Of a stretch of 64,000 nucleotides of DNA, positions 35,075 through 45,174 are shown in pieces; position 1 is the first letter of the stretch, and every line of letters begins with the position of its first letter. A program made the translations under genes and the position numbers. The notes below the pieces were generated by a model. That model was not told the origin of the DNA. It did no database searches and was given only the letters and a program-made list of their open reading frames with translations. The DNA is from CAVQFB01 sp963711675 (GTDB lineage Bacteria > Acidobacteriota > Terriglobia > Terriglobales > Acidobacteriaceae), in contig CAVQFB010000010.1 in assembly GCA_963711675.1 (NCBI GenBank), forward strand, positions 62,001 to 126,000. Reading direction: 5' to 3'.

Positions 35075-35475
35075 TAGATCTTTCTCCTTACTAAATGAAT
35101 TTTGGCCATCCGTCCCACCAGCCCACAACCTGAACGGTCCTCGGACCCGGGCTGCCAAGCCACTGAATTCTTATGGGTTTAGATCGGAATGCCTGAGCCT
35201 TTATATAATGATGCTCGGCCCTACCCCAAAGTTGCTCAATTTTCTGGGTTTGGCTTCTAACACACGACTAATCTCAGGACGGCCTATAACAATCAAGATT
35301 GTCCGTGGAACGGCATAATGTATCCGCTAAAGTCGGCTTCGTCAAGTGTTTCTTTGGGAACTTTTCCTTCCCCGCCCACCTGCGAAATGCGCTCTAAGTC
35401 GCTCTAATTTAACGATGTGCCAGCTTTTGCGCAGTGTGCAAGTTTCGTCTTGGGAACTCTACGCTCCTAAGTCTC
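35075..35475. other. 401-bp intergenic region upstream of rpoZ-rho
   Basis: It holds the presumed promoter region of the omega-rho genes: an AT-rich TTATATAA at 35210-35217, about 135 bp upstream of the omega start, could be a -10 element on either strand, but no good -35 is visible. Nothing else was recognised between it and the end of comM. Confidence 0.35.
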
Positions 35476-37023
35476 CTACGCCCAGAACGTCCGGTCCAGG
35501 GTCCGGTATTGGATCGCTTCGGCTATGTGCTTCGGCTGGATCGCCGGAGCCGACTCCAGATCCGCAATGGTGCGCGCCACCTTCAGGATCCGATCATGTG
35601 CCCGAGCGCTCAGCCCCTGCTGGGTCATGGCTCTTTCCAGCAACCTCTCGCAGTCTGCGGAGAGATCGCAGAAGGCGCGCATGTGCCGCGGTGACATCTG
35701 GGCGTTGCAGTAAAGCTTCTCCCTGAGCGTTGAGAAACGGCTGAGTTGAGTCTCTCTGGCCCGCACGACCCGTTCGCGAATCTGCGCGGAACCCTCCGGC
35801 ACTGCGCTCGACCGCATCTCCTTGTAATTCACGGCGGGCACGTCGATGTGAATGTCTACCCTATCCAGCAGCGGCCCGGAAATCTTCGAGATATAACGCT
35901 GGATCATGGGCGGCGTGCAATGGCACTCTCGGGTGCGGTCGTTGAAGTATCCGCAAGGGCATGGATTCATCGCAGCCGCCAGCATAAATCGCGCGGGGAA
36001 GGTCAAAGACATGGATGCACGTGCGATACAAACCGTGCCGTCCTCCAGCGGCTGGCGCATCACCTCCAGCACGTTGCGGGGGAATTCCGGCAGCTCGTCG
36101 AGAAAAAGCACGCCGTTGTGCGACAGGGAAACTTCGCCCGGCCGCGGAATGATACCTCCCCCGATAAGCCCCGCATCTGAAATCGTGTGGTGCGGCGACC
36201 GAAACGGCCGCGTCCCCACCAATCCTGCCCCCTGATCCAGGACTCCCGCCACACTGTGGATCTTCGTAGTCTCCAGTGCTTCTTCAAAGGTAAGAGGCGG
36301 CAGGATCGTCGGCATGCGTTTGGCAAGCATCGTCTTGCCGGAGCCCGGCGGCCCGATCATCAGGATGTTGTGCCCACCTGCGCATGCGACCTCGATCGCC
36401 CGTTTCGCGGTCTGCTGCCCCCGTACATCCTTGAAGTCGACCACGAAATGCTGCGCCTCACGCAGCAGTGCGTCGCTATCGGCCTTGATGGGAACGACGC
36501 CGTTGCCCACATTCACGAAGTGAATTACGTCGATCAGCGAGCGCACGGGATAAACGTCCACTCCGCCCACCATCGCGGCTTCCTTGGCGTTGACCTCGGG
36601 CACAACCAGTCGCGAGATTTTCTTGCCTCGCGCTTCCAGCGCAATAGGCAACGTGCCGCGCACACCACGAATTCCTCCGTCCAGAGACAACTCCCCCACA
36701 AACAGGCAGTCTGGAATTTCCTTTTTCGTCAGCCCGCCATACGCTCCCAAGATGCCGAGGGCCATCGGCAAGTCGAACCCGGAGCCTTCTTTCTTGATGT
36801 CAGCCGGCGCTAAGTTGATGGTGATGTGAGTGGGAGGGATGTCATAGCCGCAGTTCTTGAGCGCGGCACGAACTCGGTCGCGGCTTTCGCGTACCGCCGC
36901 GTCGGGCAGTCCTACGGTGTGAAAGTGGTCCTCATTGGTCTTGATGCCGGAAACATCGACTTCCACCTCAATGATGCTCGCATCAATGCCATAGACCGCC
37001 GCACTTAAAGTCTTATAGAGCAT
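35476..37023 (-). CDS. comM: ComM/YifB family Mg-chelatase-like AAA+ ATPase
   Basis: A 515-residue protein. It has the N-terminal Lon-protease-like domain of YifB (LYKTLSAAVYGIDASIIEVE, VGLPDAAVRESRDRVRAALKN), Walker A GPPGSGKTMLAKR, Walker B GVLFLDELPEF and the sensor ARFMLAAAMNPCPCGYFND with its conserved cysteines. ComM is a branch-migration helicase that aids natural transformation. ATG 37023 is chosen because homologues begin 'MLxKT.SAAVYGID'; 13 further codons upstream are in frame. There is no competence operon around it. Confidence 0.92.
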   Translation of the reverse strand: MLYKTLSAAVYGIDASIIEVEVDVSGIKTNEDHFHTVGLPDAAVRESRDRVRAALKNCGYDIPPTHITINLAPADIKKEGSGFDLPMALGILGAYGGLTKKEIPDCLFVGELSLDGGIRGVRGTLPIALEARGKKISRLVVPEVNAKEAAMVGGVDVYPVRSLIDVIHFVNVGNGVVPIKADSDALLREAQHFVVDFKDVRGQQTAKRAIEVACAGGHNILMIGPPGSGKTMLAKRMPTILPPLTFEEALETTKIHSVAGVLDQGAGLVGTRPFRSPHHTISDAGLIGGGIIPRPGEVSLSHNGVLFLDELPEFPRNVLEVMRQPLEDGTVCIARASMSLTFPARFMLAAAMNPCPCGYFNDRTRECHCTPPMIQRYISKISGPLLDRVDIHIDVPAVNYKEMRSSAVPEGSAQIRERVVRARETQLSRFSTLREKLYCNAQMSPRHMRAFCDLSADCERLLERAMTQQGLSARAHDRILKVARTIADLESAPAIQPKHIAEAIQYRTLDRTFWA

Positions 37024-37263
37024 TAAACCGCTGGCTACAGCCTCGCGAACGGGACCCGCCACCGCCTGCGCGGACCTCTCTGCAGCTTACGACCCGCTGT
37101 ACCAAATGAACGGTGACAGTTGTCACCCGAAAAAGTGACGGGTTTTCCTCACCCCGCGCTAATGACGCGAACCAAGATGTCCAATGGGTTGTCGCTGTTC
37201 ACCTTGCCTCCGCTGAACTACGATTGCCGGCAGACGCCCTCCCTCGTCCTTTCCAGGCGGGTG

Positions 37264-39423
37264 ATGGCCAGCAACCTAAGCGCAGGCCGGAACTCCGACC
37301 CGATGTCCGAAGAAAACAAACAGGCTCCTCGAACCCCCGGCCACCTGGAACAGGAAGAATCCAAGCTGTGGCGCATAGCGCTTCTGTTCCTGGTCCTTCT
37401 TGCCGCTGGCCTCGCCGCCGTTTCCTGGGAGCGGCTGGAGAACCTTCCTTATCGGCTCGGTGCGATTCCGATTGGATTGCTGGTGCTCGCGATCCTCTTC
37501 GCCACCTACGCCTACGGGCGCCGCCGCGAAGTTTCCGAGCTGAAACACCTTCTGCACGACCTGCATGAGCGCGCCAGCAGCGTTACGCCCTCCGAAGAGC
37601 AGCTCGACCAGCTAGGCCAGGTGATCTCGCGCTCCCAGCGCAGCTTCAAGGAACTGATCGACTCCTTCGACGATGTAGCCTTCGCCATCTCCCTGGACGG
37701 TACCCTCCGGACCGTAAACCGCCGCGTCACGCAGCTGCTCAGCGAGCCCTACAACAGTCTTGTAGGCCACAAAATCGACGAGTTCATCGAGGAACCGCTA
37801 CGCAGCGACGTACAGGCGGGATTAGGCCGCTTTCTGGAGAAGCGCCGCTGGTCGGGCCTCGTAAAAGTTCGCTTCAAGCATGATCCCCGGGTCCGCTACT
37901 TCGATTGCGTAGTCAATGCCATCGTGAAAGGCGACGAGGTGGTCGGCGCCAGCACCCTTGCGCGCGACGTTACCGAAGAGCGCGAAAAGGAGAGGCGGTT
38001 CACTGAACTGTTTGAGACGCTGCAGGAAGGCGTGTACTTCAGCACGCCGGACGGAAAGTTGCTTGAAGTGAATCCGGCTTTAGTTCGCATGCTCGGATAT
38101 AACAGCCGGGAAGAGTTGCTGGCTCTGGCCCCTCAGGACCTCAGCGCAGCGCCCGGCGCGAGCCCTGTCCTGGGTCGCACCGCCGATGATACCGGCGGCT
38201 TTCGCACCCGCGAGATCAGCTTGAAGCGCAAAGACGGCAGCCTGGCCAGCTGCCTGGATGCATCTCGCGCAGTGTGGGACGGTTCCGGCAACATCGTTCG
38301 CTACCAGGGAACCCTCGTAGACGTTACCGAGAAGCGCAAGATGGAACGGGCGATCTCGCAACAGGAAGAATTTCGCCGGCGCCTGCTCGAAAGTTTCCCC
38401 GACCTGATCCTCGTCATCGATCTCGCGGAACGCTACACCTTCGTAAGCGCACGTATCAGCGACCTGCTGGGATACAAACCTGAGGATCTTCTCGGCACCA
38501 AAATTGAGGCCGCCGACAACCACTCCGCCGAACTTGTCACCCTCTATCGCGATGTTGCCGCGGGGAAGCAAATGTTCGCGTCCGCGGAATACGGCGCCCG
38601 GCATCGCGATGGCCGCTGGCGCACCATGCGCGCATCCGCCAGCCCTTTATTCGACGCCGAGAACAAGCTGAACGGCGTGATCATGTCCGTGCGCGACATC
38701 ACGCTGGAGAAGAAGCTCGAGCAGCAGATCATCCAGAGTGAGCGTCTCGCCGCCATGGGCCAGATGATTGGTGGCTTCGCGCACGAACTGAACAACCCCC
38801 TCACCAGCATCCTCGGCGTGAGCGAACTGCTCCAGGAAGGAGACCTAAGCGATTCCGCCAAGAAACAAATGGTGATGCTGCACCAGCAAGCCCGCCGCGC
38901 GGCGGAGATTGTCCAGAACCTGATGTATTTTTCGCGGCCGCCCGCGCCCGGAAAGAGCGCTGTTAACCTGAGCGAACTCGTCACCCGTACGCTGCACCTG
39001 CATGCCTATTCCCTGCGCAAGAGCAACATCACCGTAGATTTCCTGCCTGAAAACGATCTTCCTCTGGTGGTGAGCGATCCCCACCAGTTGATGCAGGTGT
39101 TCCTCAACCTGATCCTCAATGCCGAACAGGCCATCCGCGAGGCACGAGAACGCGGTACGTTGCGCATCCGTGTCGGTCACAACGGCGCCTCGGTGTGGGC
39201 CACCTTCCAGGACGACGGGCCGGGCATCGCAGAGGACGTCCTTCCCAACATCTTCGACCCCTTTTACACCACAAAGCGCCCCGGACGCGGCACGGGCCTC
39301 GGTCTGAGCATCTGCAAGGCTGTAATGAAAGAGCACGGCGGAAATGTGGAAGCTGCGAGTGCGCCCGGCGGCGGAGCGGTATTCACCGTCTCGCTGCCAA
39401 TTAATCCCTCTAGCCAGTCGTAG
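37264..39423 (+). CDS. PAS-domain sensor histidine kinase
   Basis: A membrane sensor kinase of about 719 residues. Two hydrophobic helices near the N-terminus (IALLFLVLLAAGLAAVSW, LGAIPIGLLVLAILFATYA) are followed by three PAS-type modules (FDDVAFAISLDGTLRTVNRR; LQEGVYFSTPDGKLLEVNPA; FPDLILVIDLAERYTFVSAR). The HisKA H-box is GGFAHELNNPLTSILG and the HATPase part has NLILNAEQA, FQDDGPGIAE and GTGLGLSICKAVMKEHGG. No response regulator gene is adjacent. The start is uncertain: ATG 37264 or ATG 37303. Confidence 0.9.
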   Translation: MASNLSAGRNSDPMSEENKQAPRTPGHLEQEESKLWRIALLFLVLLAAGLAAVSWERLENLPYRLGAIPIGLLVLAILFATYAYGRRREVSELKHLLHDLHERASSVTPSEEQLDQLGQVISRSQRSFKELIDSFDDVAFAISLDGTLRTVNRRVTQLLSEPYNSLVGHKIDEFIEEPLRSDVQAGLGRFLEKRRWSGLVKVRFKHDPRVRYFDCVVNAIVKGDEVVGASTLARDVTEEREKERRFTELFETLQEGVYFSTPDGKLLEVNPALVRMLGYNSREELLALAPQDLSAAPGASPVLGRTADDTGGFRTREISLKRKDGSLASCLDASRAVWDGSGNIVRYQGTLVDVTEKRKMERAISQQEEFRRRLLESFPDLILVIDLAERYTFVSARISDLLGYKPEDLLGTKIEAADNHSAELVTLYRDVAAGKQMFASAEYGARHRDGRWRTMRASASPLFDAENKLNGVIMSVRDITLEKKLEQQIIQSERLAAMGQMIGGFAHELNNPLTSILGVSELLQEGDLSDSAKKQMVMLHQQARRAAEIVQNLMYFSRPPAPGKSAVNLSELVTRTLHLHAYSLRKSNITVDFLPENDLPLVVSDPHQLMQVFLNLILNAEQAIREARERGTLRIRVGHNGASVWATFQDDGPGIAEDVLPNIFDPFYTTKRPGRGTGLGLSICKAVMKEHGGNVEAASAPGGGAVFTVSLPINPSSQS

Positions 39424-39427
39424 TTAG

Positions 39428-40603
39428 TTAACGTTCGACCGCCATGGCCACGGCATTACCTCCGCCCAGGCACAGAGCTGCGATCCCACGGTGTACATCA
39501 CGGCGGATCATTTCATAGATCAACGTGACCAGAACCCGCGCCCCACTCGCTCCGATTGGGTGACCGATCGCCACCGCGCCGCCATTCACGTTGACCTTGT
39601 TCGGGTCGAGACCGAGTTCTCGCATGACGCCTAGCGCTTGCACCGAGAACGCCTCGTTCAGTTCGTAGAGGTCGACATCTTCGTTCTTCCAGCCCGTCTT
39701 CTCCCAGATCTTCCGCACCGCGCCCACCGGGGCCATCATCACCCATTTCGGTTCGACTCCCGCAGTGGCTTGCGCCACGATCCTCACCATCGGCTTCACG
39801 CCTAGCTCTTTCGCTCGCGAGGCACTGGTGACCACCACCGCCGCTGCCCCGTCATTCACTCCCGGGGCATTGCCGGCAGTTACAGTTCCATCCTTCTTGA
39901 AGGCAGGCTTTAGCGAACGCAGGATCTCAATCGTCGTGTCCTCCCGCGGACTTTCATCCTTGTCGAAAATAACGGGCGGGGAACCCTTCTTCTTCGACGG
40001 CAGCTCTACCGGCACAACCTGCGATTTGAACCGGCATTCCTTAATTGCGGAAATCGCCTTGCGATGGGAGTTCACGGCGAACTCGTCCTGCTCCTCGCGT
40101 GTGATGCCATATTTCTCGGCCACGTTCTCGCCCGTGATCCCCATGTGATAGTCGTTGTAGATATCCCACAGTCCATCATTCACCATGGAATCGACCACCT
40201 GCGAATTTCCCAGTCGATATCCTTTGCGCGCCTGCGGCAACAGATAGGGCGCGTTTGTCATCGACTCCATGCCCCCCGCGACTACGATCGAACTGTTCTG
40301 AGTCTGAATTGCTTGGGCTGCAAGCGCGACCGCTTTCAATCCGGAGCCACATACCTTGTTTATGGTCATGGCACCCACCTCGGGAGCGAGTCCGCCGAAG
40401 ATTGCCGCCTGTCGCGCAGGATTTTGACCCAGCCCCGCCGAGATCACGTTTCCCATGATGCACTCATCCACCTGCTTGGGATCGATGCCCGCCCGCTTCA
40501 CTGCTTCCCTCACGACGATGGCGCCTAGTTCCGGCGCGCGGAAATCCGAGAGACTTCCCTGAAATTTTCCTACCGGCGTGCGACATCCCGAAATAATCAG
40601 CAA
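39428..40603 (-). CDS. Acetyl-CoA C-acetyltransferase (thiolase)
   Basis: A 391-residue thiolase. The nucleophile is Cys85 in TINKVCGSGLKAVALA, the histidine motif is AVAIGHPIGASGARV, and the C-terminal Cys is in LCLGGGNAVAMAVER. It interconverts acetyl-CoA and acetoacetyl-CoA in short-chain metabolism. As sequenced it must start from TTG 40603 with no RBS. A better start, ATG 40622 with GAGGAG seven bases before, is out of frame by one base, so a frameshift in the first codons is likely. It converges with the histidine kinase, with 4 bp between the stops. Confidence 0.92.
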   Translation of the reverse strand: MLIISGCRTPVGKFQGSLSDFRAPELGAIVVREAVKRAGIDPKQVDECIMGNVISAGLGQNPARQAAIFGGLAPEVGAMTINKVCGSGLKAVALAAQAIQTQNSSIVVAGGMESMTNAPYLLPQARKGYRLGNSQVVDSMVNDGLWDIYNDYHMGITGENVAEKYGITREEQDEFAVNSHRKAISAIKECRFKSQVVPVELPSKKKGSPPVIFDKDESPREDTTIEILRSLKPAFKKDGTVTAGNAPGVNDGAAAVVVTSASRAKELGVKPMVRIVAQATAGVEPKWVMMAPVGAVRKIWEKTGWKNEDVDLYELNEAFSVQALGVMRELGLDPNKVNVNGGAVAIGHPIGASGARVLVTLIYEMIRRDVHRGIAALCLGGGNAVAMAVER

Positions 40604-40905
40604 CCTCGTCGAAAGCGGCCATACATGCGCTCCTCAGTGAATTGCGGACACCCATTATAGATGCGCATGACTGCAAAACCGACACTTTTACGAGCGTCAA
40701 AGCGAATGAGACCGGGCTTATTTTTATTTCTTCGCCACTTGATTCCGCATTTCAAGATTTTCTTCCGTCCACTTGTCCCACTGCAGATCGTCGATCGTCA
40801 AGAAACAACCTCGGATTGAAATAAAAAAACGAATTTTCATCGCGTGCGATCATCGTCGGTGACTTTAGTACACCCGTCGCATGCTCCCTCAATGTCATTT
40901 TTCTC

Positions 40906-40934
40906 TTGACATCATTTTTCACAGACTCTATACA
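40906..40934 (+). promoter_or_regulatory. Consensus sigma-70 promoter of a tiny gene
   Basis: TTGACA (40906-40911), a 17-bp spacer and TATACA (40929-40934). This is among the best promoters in the window. A perfect 12-bp palindrome CAGTTGCAACTG (40941-40952), sharing GTTGCAAC with the Fur-type boxes, covers the expected start of transcription. The rest of the 40623-40998 gap shows nothing. Confidence 0.7.
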
Positions 40935-40998
40935 TTCAAACAGTTGCAACTGATGACCGTTGCATAGTCCATGAATAGTGGAAGGGAGAATAGAAACA

Positions 40999-41046
40999 AT
41001 GGCAACCAAGAAAAAGGCAAAGAAGGCCAGCAAGAAGAAGCACTAA
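40999..41046 (+). CDS. 15-residue lysine-rich micro-protein
   Basis: ATG 40999 opens a 15-codon frame encoding MATKKKAKKASKKKH. GGGAGA lies eight bases upstream, and the gene sits between a consensus promoter and a strong terminator. It has the composition of the C-terminal tails of histone H1-like and other nucleic-acid-binding proteins. It could be a real micro-protein, the remains of a longer Lys-rich protein, or an incidental frame in a small RNA of about 160 nt. No comparable gene was known to me. Confidence 0.45.
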   Translation: MATKKKAKKASKKKH

Positions 41047-41068
41047 CTTGCTGCACGGAAGTGAAACG

Positions 41069-41100
41069 GGGGACGCCAGAAGCGTCCCCTAAAGTTTTTT
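41069..41100 (+). terminator. Terminator of the tiny gene
   Basis: GGGGACGC and GCGTCCCC pair around CAGAA (41069-41089), then TAAAG and six Ts. It lies 22 bp after the micro-ORF stop. Confidence 0.85.
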
Positions 41101-41142
41101 GCGGGTAATTCCTTCAGGCGAGCGAACACCTTCCTACTATTT

Positions 41143-44129
41143 CTAGCCGGCTTTCGCGATCGATGCGACCAGATGCGTGGCTCTCTCCGTCTCAGGGCAT
41201 AGCTCCCGATACGCGCAGAATCTGCAGTGGAAACCTTTGTTCGGCTCGAACTGCCCTTCCCCGATTTTCGCCGCTACCTCCAGCACCTTGGCCTTCGCTT
41301 CTTCCAGTTGAGCGCTGTTGCGGGTCGTAAATACTGGCTGGTTCCCATCCAGGTTGTAGAAGGCCAGGCGATCAACCTTGTACCCCCATTTCTCCTGCGC
41401 CGCCAGCGCGTAGATCGAGAGCTGCAGGCTTTCGTCAGCATCCTCCTGAGTCTTGGGCTTGCCCGTCTTGTAGTCGACGACCGCGACACCGCCGCCTCCC
41501 AAACCGTCCACGCGATCAATCCGCCCCGCCAGCGTAGACTCTCCGACCTTGGTCTCGAACACCGCTTCCGTTTGCAGAACGCTGTCGGGAGGAGTGTTCC
41601 GATGTGCCTGAAGAAAGTCCGAAAGCTGCCTGACCCCCTGCGCTTCGTAGAGATTCTGCTGGTAAGGATCCTCGATCCCGCTGCTCGCCAGGGTTTCACG
41701 AAATAGCCGGATCACTCCTTCATCAGCAAGGGGACGCTCAAGCCGGACGCTATCAAAGTAGGCGAGCAGCACCGTGTGAATCGCAGCCCCATAGTGAAGT
41801 GCTCCAGACACATCACCAGGAATTCGCCAATCCCTCGCCAGCTTGAACTGCAAAGGGCACGTCTCGTAGGTCTCGATCGCCGTAGCGCTAAGCCGCAGGT
41901 TGAGGTCACCACTCGGGGGCAGCGATAACCATTCGCTCGTCCGCGACGCAAAAGACACCGGCGCCGGAGCCGATCCGCCGAACATGTCGGTTTGAAAGCC
42001 GGTCGCGGGCCGTTGCGTCAGCCAGGGTAGAAGGCCTCTGATCTTTGACCAGCTCCCTCAGGAGCCCGGCCGGCGTCTTGTCGGTCTTGCCGGTTCCCTG
42101 CTTGGCGTAGATGGTCAAGGTGTCACGGGCACGGGTCATCGCCACGTAGAACAACCGGCGTTCTTCTTCTTCGTTAAGCTTCTTCGGGTCCTCATCGGAA
42201 ACCGAATCCGGATCGCGCAGTTCCCTGGGAAAGTCAATCAGCGATTCCCGGTAGGGCTGGGGGAACGAAGGCGGATTCGCGCGAATGATGAATACGTGGT
42301 TAAACTCCAGCCCTTTCGCGGTGTGTGCGGTCATCAGGCGCACCGCGTCTTCACTTTCGGAGTTCAGGCAGATGGCCGCGCCCTTCGCCTCCCGGAAATA
42401 GTCGAGGTAGTCGAGAAACTCGCTCACGCTCTTCGTTTCCGTGAGCGGCTTCTCCTCCCAGTCGTCCACGAATTTGAAAACGGCCTTCATGTTCGGCATG
42501 TCGGCCCGAAATCCAAACCTCCGGACCATGACCTGGAGGGCACCACTTGCGGTGAGCGCCCTCGCCACAACCTCGTCCCGCGCCTCCTGCAACGCCCGCA
42601 GGACGGCATGGTCCGCCGTCAATCCCCCGCAACGCGTCAACGAGCTTCACAGGAGTGGCATCCCTCTGCCGGCTCGCTGCCCGCATCGCACCACGAAAAT
42701 CCTCCGGCTTTACCGCGAACTGAGGCAGCGCCGCCACCCGAAGCATGCTTGCCCCATCATCCGGCCGCACCATCGCCCGCAGGCAGGCAATCAAATCCCG
42801 CACCTCGGGCGTGTCCATGACATCCATGTTCTCGATCGCGAATGGAATATCCCGCAGAGCCAGTTCGTCCGCCACCTGATCACGATGAAGATGTTGCCGG
42901 TAGATCACCGCAAAATCGCGCCACCGGCAACGTGAGCTCCTCTTCAGCTGCACGATCGATGCAGCAATATCCGCCGCCTCTAGTTCGGGGTCCTTTCCTA
43001 CCAACGGCACAATCTCCACCTTTCGGTGATCCGCTGGCCTTCCTTGCTCAGCCGCTTGCTCGTCCCTGGCCGAGCGCAACGGCGATCGGTGATACTTCAG
43101 ATCAGACCCACCTGTCTCCCCGAACATCGGCGGATTCTTGTCAATGAGAGCAAACCCGCAGCGCAGTATCGACGTCACCGACCGCCGGTTCTTTTCCAGC
43201 GCCACCAGCTTCGCATCCGGAAAATGACGCTGAAACAGCCCGAACGCCGCACTCGACGCGCCACGAAAACGGTAAATCGCCTGGTCCGGATCGCCCACGG
43301 CGAACACGTTGCGCTCTGATCCTGCCAGCAAGTTCAGAATCTTGACCTGGGCAAAGTTCGCGTCCTGGAATTCGTCGACCAGCACAAAGCGTGCATTCTC
43401 GCGCTCGCGCTTCAGCAGGTCAGGATCGGACTGCAGCAGATCGTGGGCTCGCGTGATCATGTGCCCGAAGGTGCCAAGATTCTTCTCCTGCAACAAACCC
43501 TCAACCTTCGCGTAAACCGACGCGATCTCGCGGCAGCGCCCCAGAATCTCCTCATCGCTGATTTCTGCCGCTTCTTTTGACTTCGTCACGCGCGGCAACG
43601 GCAGTTCGCCCTGCTCCAGCCGGCGCACGTAATTCTCATACTGCTCGGGACCGACCAACTCATCCTGGCAGCGCCGAGTGAAGTCGATCAGATCGTCCAG
43701 GAACTTGCTCACATTGGCCGCGCGAATGAAATACTTCAGGTTCAGCTCGGCAATCCGTTTCCGCAGAAAAATCCAGAGGTCGTGGTCCAAAAGAACGCCG
43801 AACCCCCTGCCATTCCGGATCAGCAGATTGTTGCAGTAGGCGTGAAACGTATAGGTCTGAAGCCGGGAAGCATCTGTTCCCTTCAGCTCTGCTCTTACCC
43901 GCTCGCCCATTTCTTTGGCAGCGTTGTCGGTGTAAGTCAGCGCCAGAACTTCTTTCGGAAAGGCATGTCCGTCACGGACCAATTGCGCAATACGGCGGGT
44001 CAGGACGGTCGTCTTGCCCGTGCCCGCCCCAGCCACCACCAGCATGGGACCATGCACATGTTCGATGGCCGCTTGCTGGCGCTCGTCGCGATCAAGCGGG
44101 GAAGACGCACTCTTCTTCGGGGACGGCAT
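41143..44129 (-). CDS. UvrD-type helicase fused to RecB-type nuclease with Fe-S cysteines; two frameshifts as sequenced
   Basis: Joined length is about 990 residues. The first frame (44129-42630) has the superfamily 1 motifs LVVAGAGTGKTTVLTRRIAQ, LTYTDNAAKEM, VLVDEFQDANFAQ and VGDPDQAIYRFRGA. The second (to about 41990) has MTAHTAKGLEFNHVFI and FYVAMTRARDTL. The third has a RecB-like PD-(D/E)xK nuclease (GRIDRVDG, GGGVAVVDYKTGKPKTQ) with four cysteines (CPLQF... CRFCAYRELCPE), as in AddB or Cas4 where they bind Fe-S. The breaks near 42625 (in a run of five Gs) and near 41990 are single-base shifts. A role in double-strand-break processing is probable. Confidence 0.85.
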
Positions 44130-44178
44130 TGGGAGGAGGATAGCAGAGAGAAGGGTGAGGATATCTGGGAGGATCTAC

Positions 44179-44889
44179 CTATCGCAGTTCCGAAACCGCC
44201 AAAGCCACCGCTGCGATAGCCGCTGTCTCGGCCCGCAGGATTGTGTCCCCAAGCGATGCGCTGATCCAGCCTGCCTGATGGAATGCGGCCAGCTCTTCCT
44301 CAGTCCAGCCACCCTCCGGCCCTACCGCCAGAACCAGTTCGCCTTCCGAGTGACTCTTCACGGCGTCTTTGAGCGACAGACCTTTTTCGTACTCAGAAAG
44401 CACCACCCTCGTGGCTCCCGGCATGGCCGCCGCTTCTTTGAGTTTAATGGGTACCCAGACCTCAGGAGGACTCACCCGCCGGGCCTGCTCGGAAGCCTCC
44501 ACAACAATGCGCTGCCAGCGTTCCGCTCGCTTCCCCGCAGCAGCGGCAAGGTGACTATCGGTTCGCCGGGCAATCACTGGAACTATCCGCGAAACCCCTA
44601 GCTCCGTGCACTTCTCAATGGCCCCTTCCATGCGATCGAACTTGAACACCGCGAGGACCAACGTAAGTTGCAGTGGAGCCACGACGGCAACCTCTTCGCC
44701 AAGCTCAAACTCTACCCGGCTATCTGTTATCGACGAGACTCTCCCCCGTCGCACCTTGTCACCGGTGGCGATATCGAACTCTTGCCCGATCCTCGCCCGC
44801 AACACGCGGATCAGGTGATCCGCATGGCCGCCTACCAACGCGGCGCGGTCCCCAGAAACTTCGTCGGCAATCCATCGGCGGCGGGTCAA
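44179..44889 (-). CDS. rsmE: 16S rRNA (uracil-1498-N3)-methyltransferase
   Basis: A 236-residue SPOUT methyltransferase. The N-terminal part is PUA-like (HADHLIRVLRARIGQEFDIATGDKV). The C-terminal knot holds the SAM-binding motifs VLAVGPEGGWTEEELAAF and ILRAETAAIAAVALAVSELR. It modifies U1498 of 16S rRNA. It lies downstream of dnaJ, as in many bacteria, but with a 285-bp gap that contains a hairpin repeat. It ends 49 bp before the helicase gene start. Confidence 0.92.
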   Translation of the reverse strand: MTRRRWIADEVSGDRAALVGGHADHLIRVLRARIGQEFDIATGDKVRRGRVSSITDSRVEFELGEEVAVVAPLQLTLVLAVFKFDRMEGAIEKCTELGVSRIVPVIARRTDSHLAAAAGKRAERWQRIVVEASEQARRVSPPEVWVPIKLKEAAAMPGATRVVLSEYEKGLSLKDAVKSHSEGELVLAVGPEGGWTEEELAAFHQAGWISASLGDTILRAETAAIAAVALAVSELR

Positions 44890-45030
44890 GGAATTAGCTT
44901 TCGCAAGAGGAATCCTGCAAACCAGATTCTTAGAAGCAGGAATATTACAGGAAGTTTTTGAAAGGCCAAGAACCCTGAAGTTTTATTCGCCGGGAAAAGA
45001 CTGTGATTCGCACTGCCAGACCAAGGTCGC

Positions 45031-45096
45031 GGTTCGTATCAGGGCACCGCTTCAGCGGTGCCGTTAGTGCCTATGAGATCCCGCGGCTTTAGCCGC
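45031..45096 (+). repeat. TATCAGGGCA hairpin repeat
   Basis: GGTTCGTATCAGG is followed by a 20-bp hairpin GGCACCGCTTCAGCGGTGCC (45043-45062) and then GCGGC-TTTA-GCCGC (45083-45096). The stem sequence differs from other copies, but the TTCA and TTTA loops are the same. Confidence 0.75.
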
Positions 45097-45174
45097 TGCT
45101 ACTGTCCACCGCATGGCCCCACCAAACGTTGCGACACTAATCAATCCCACGCTCACGCCACGCCGAGCCCCCGC

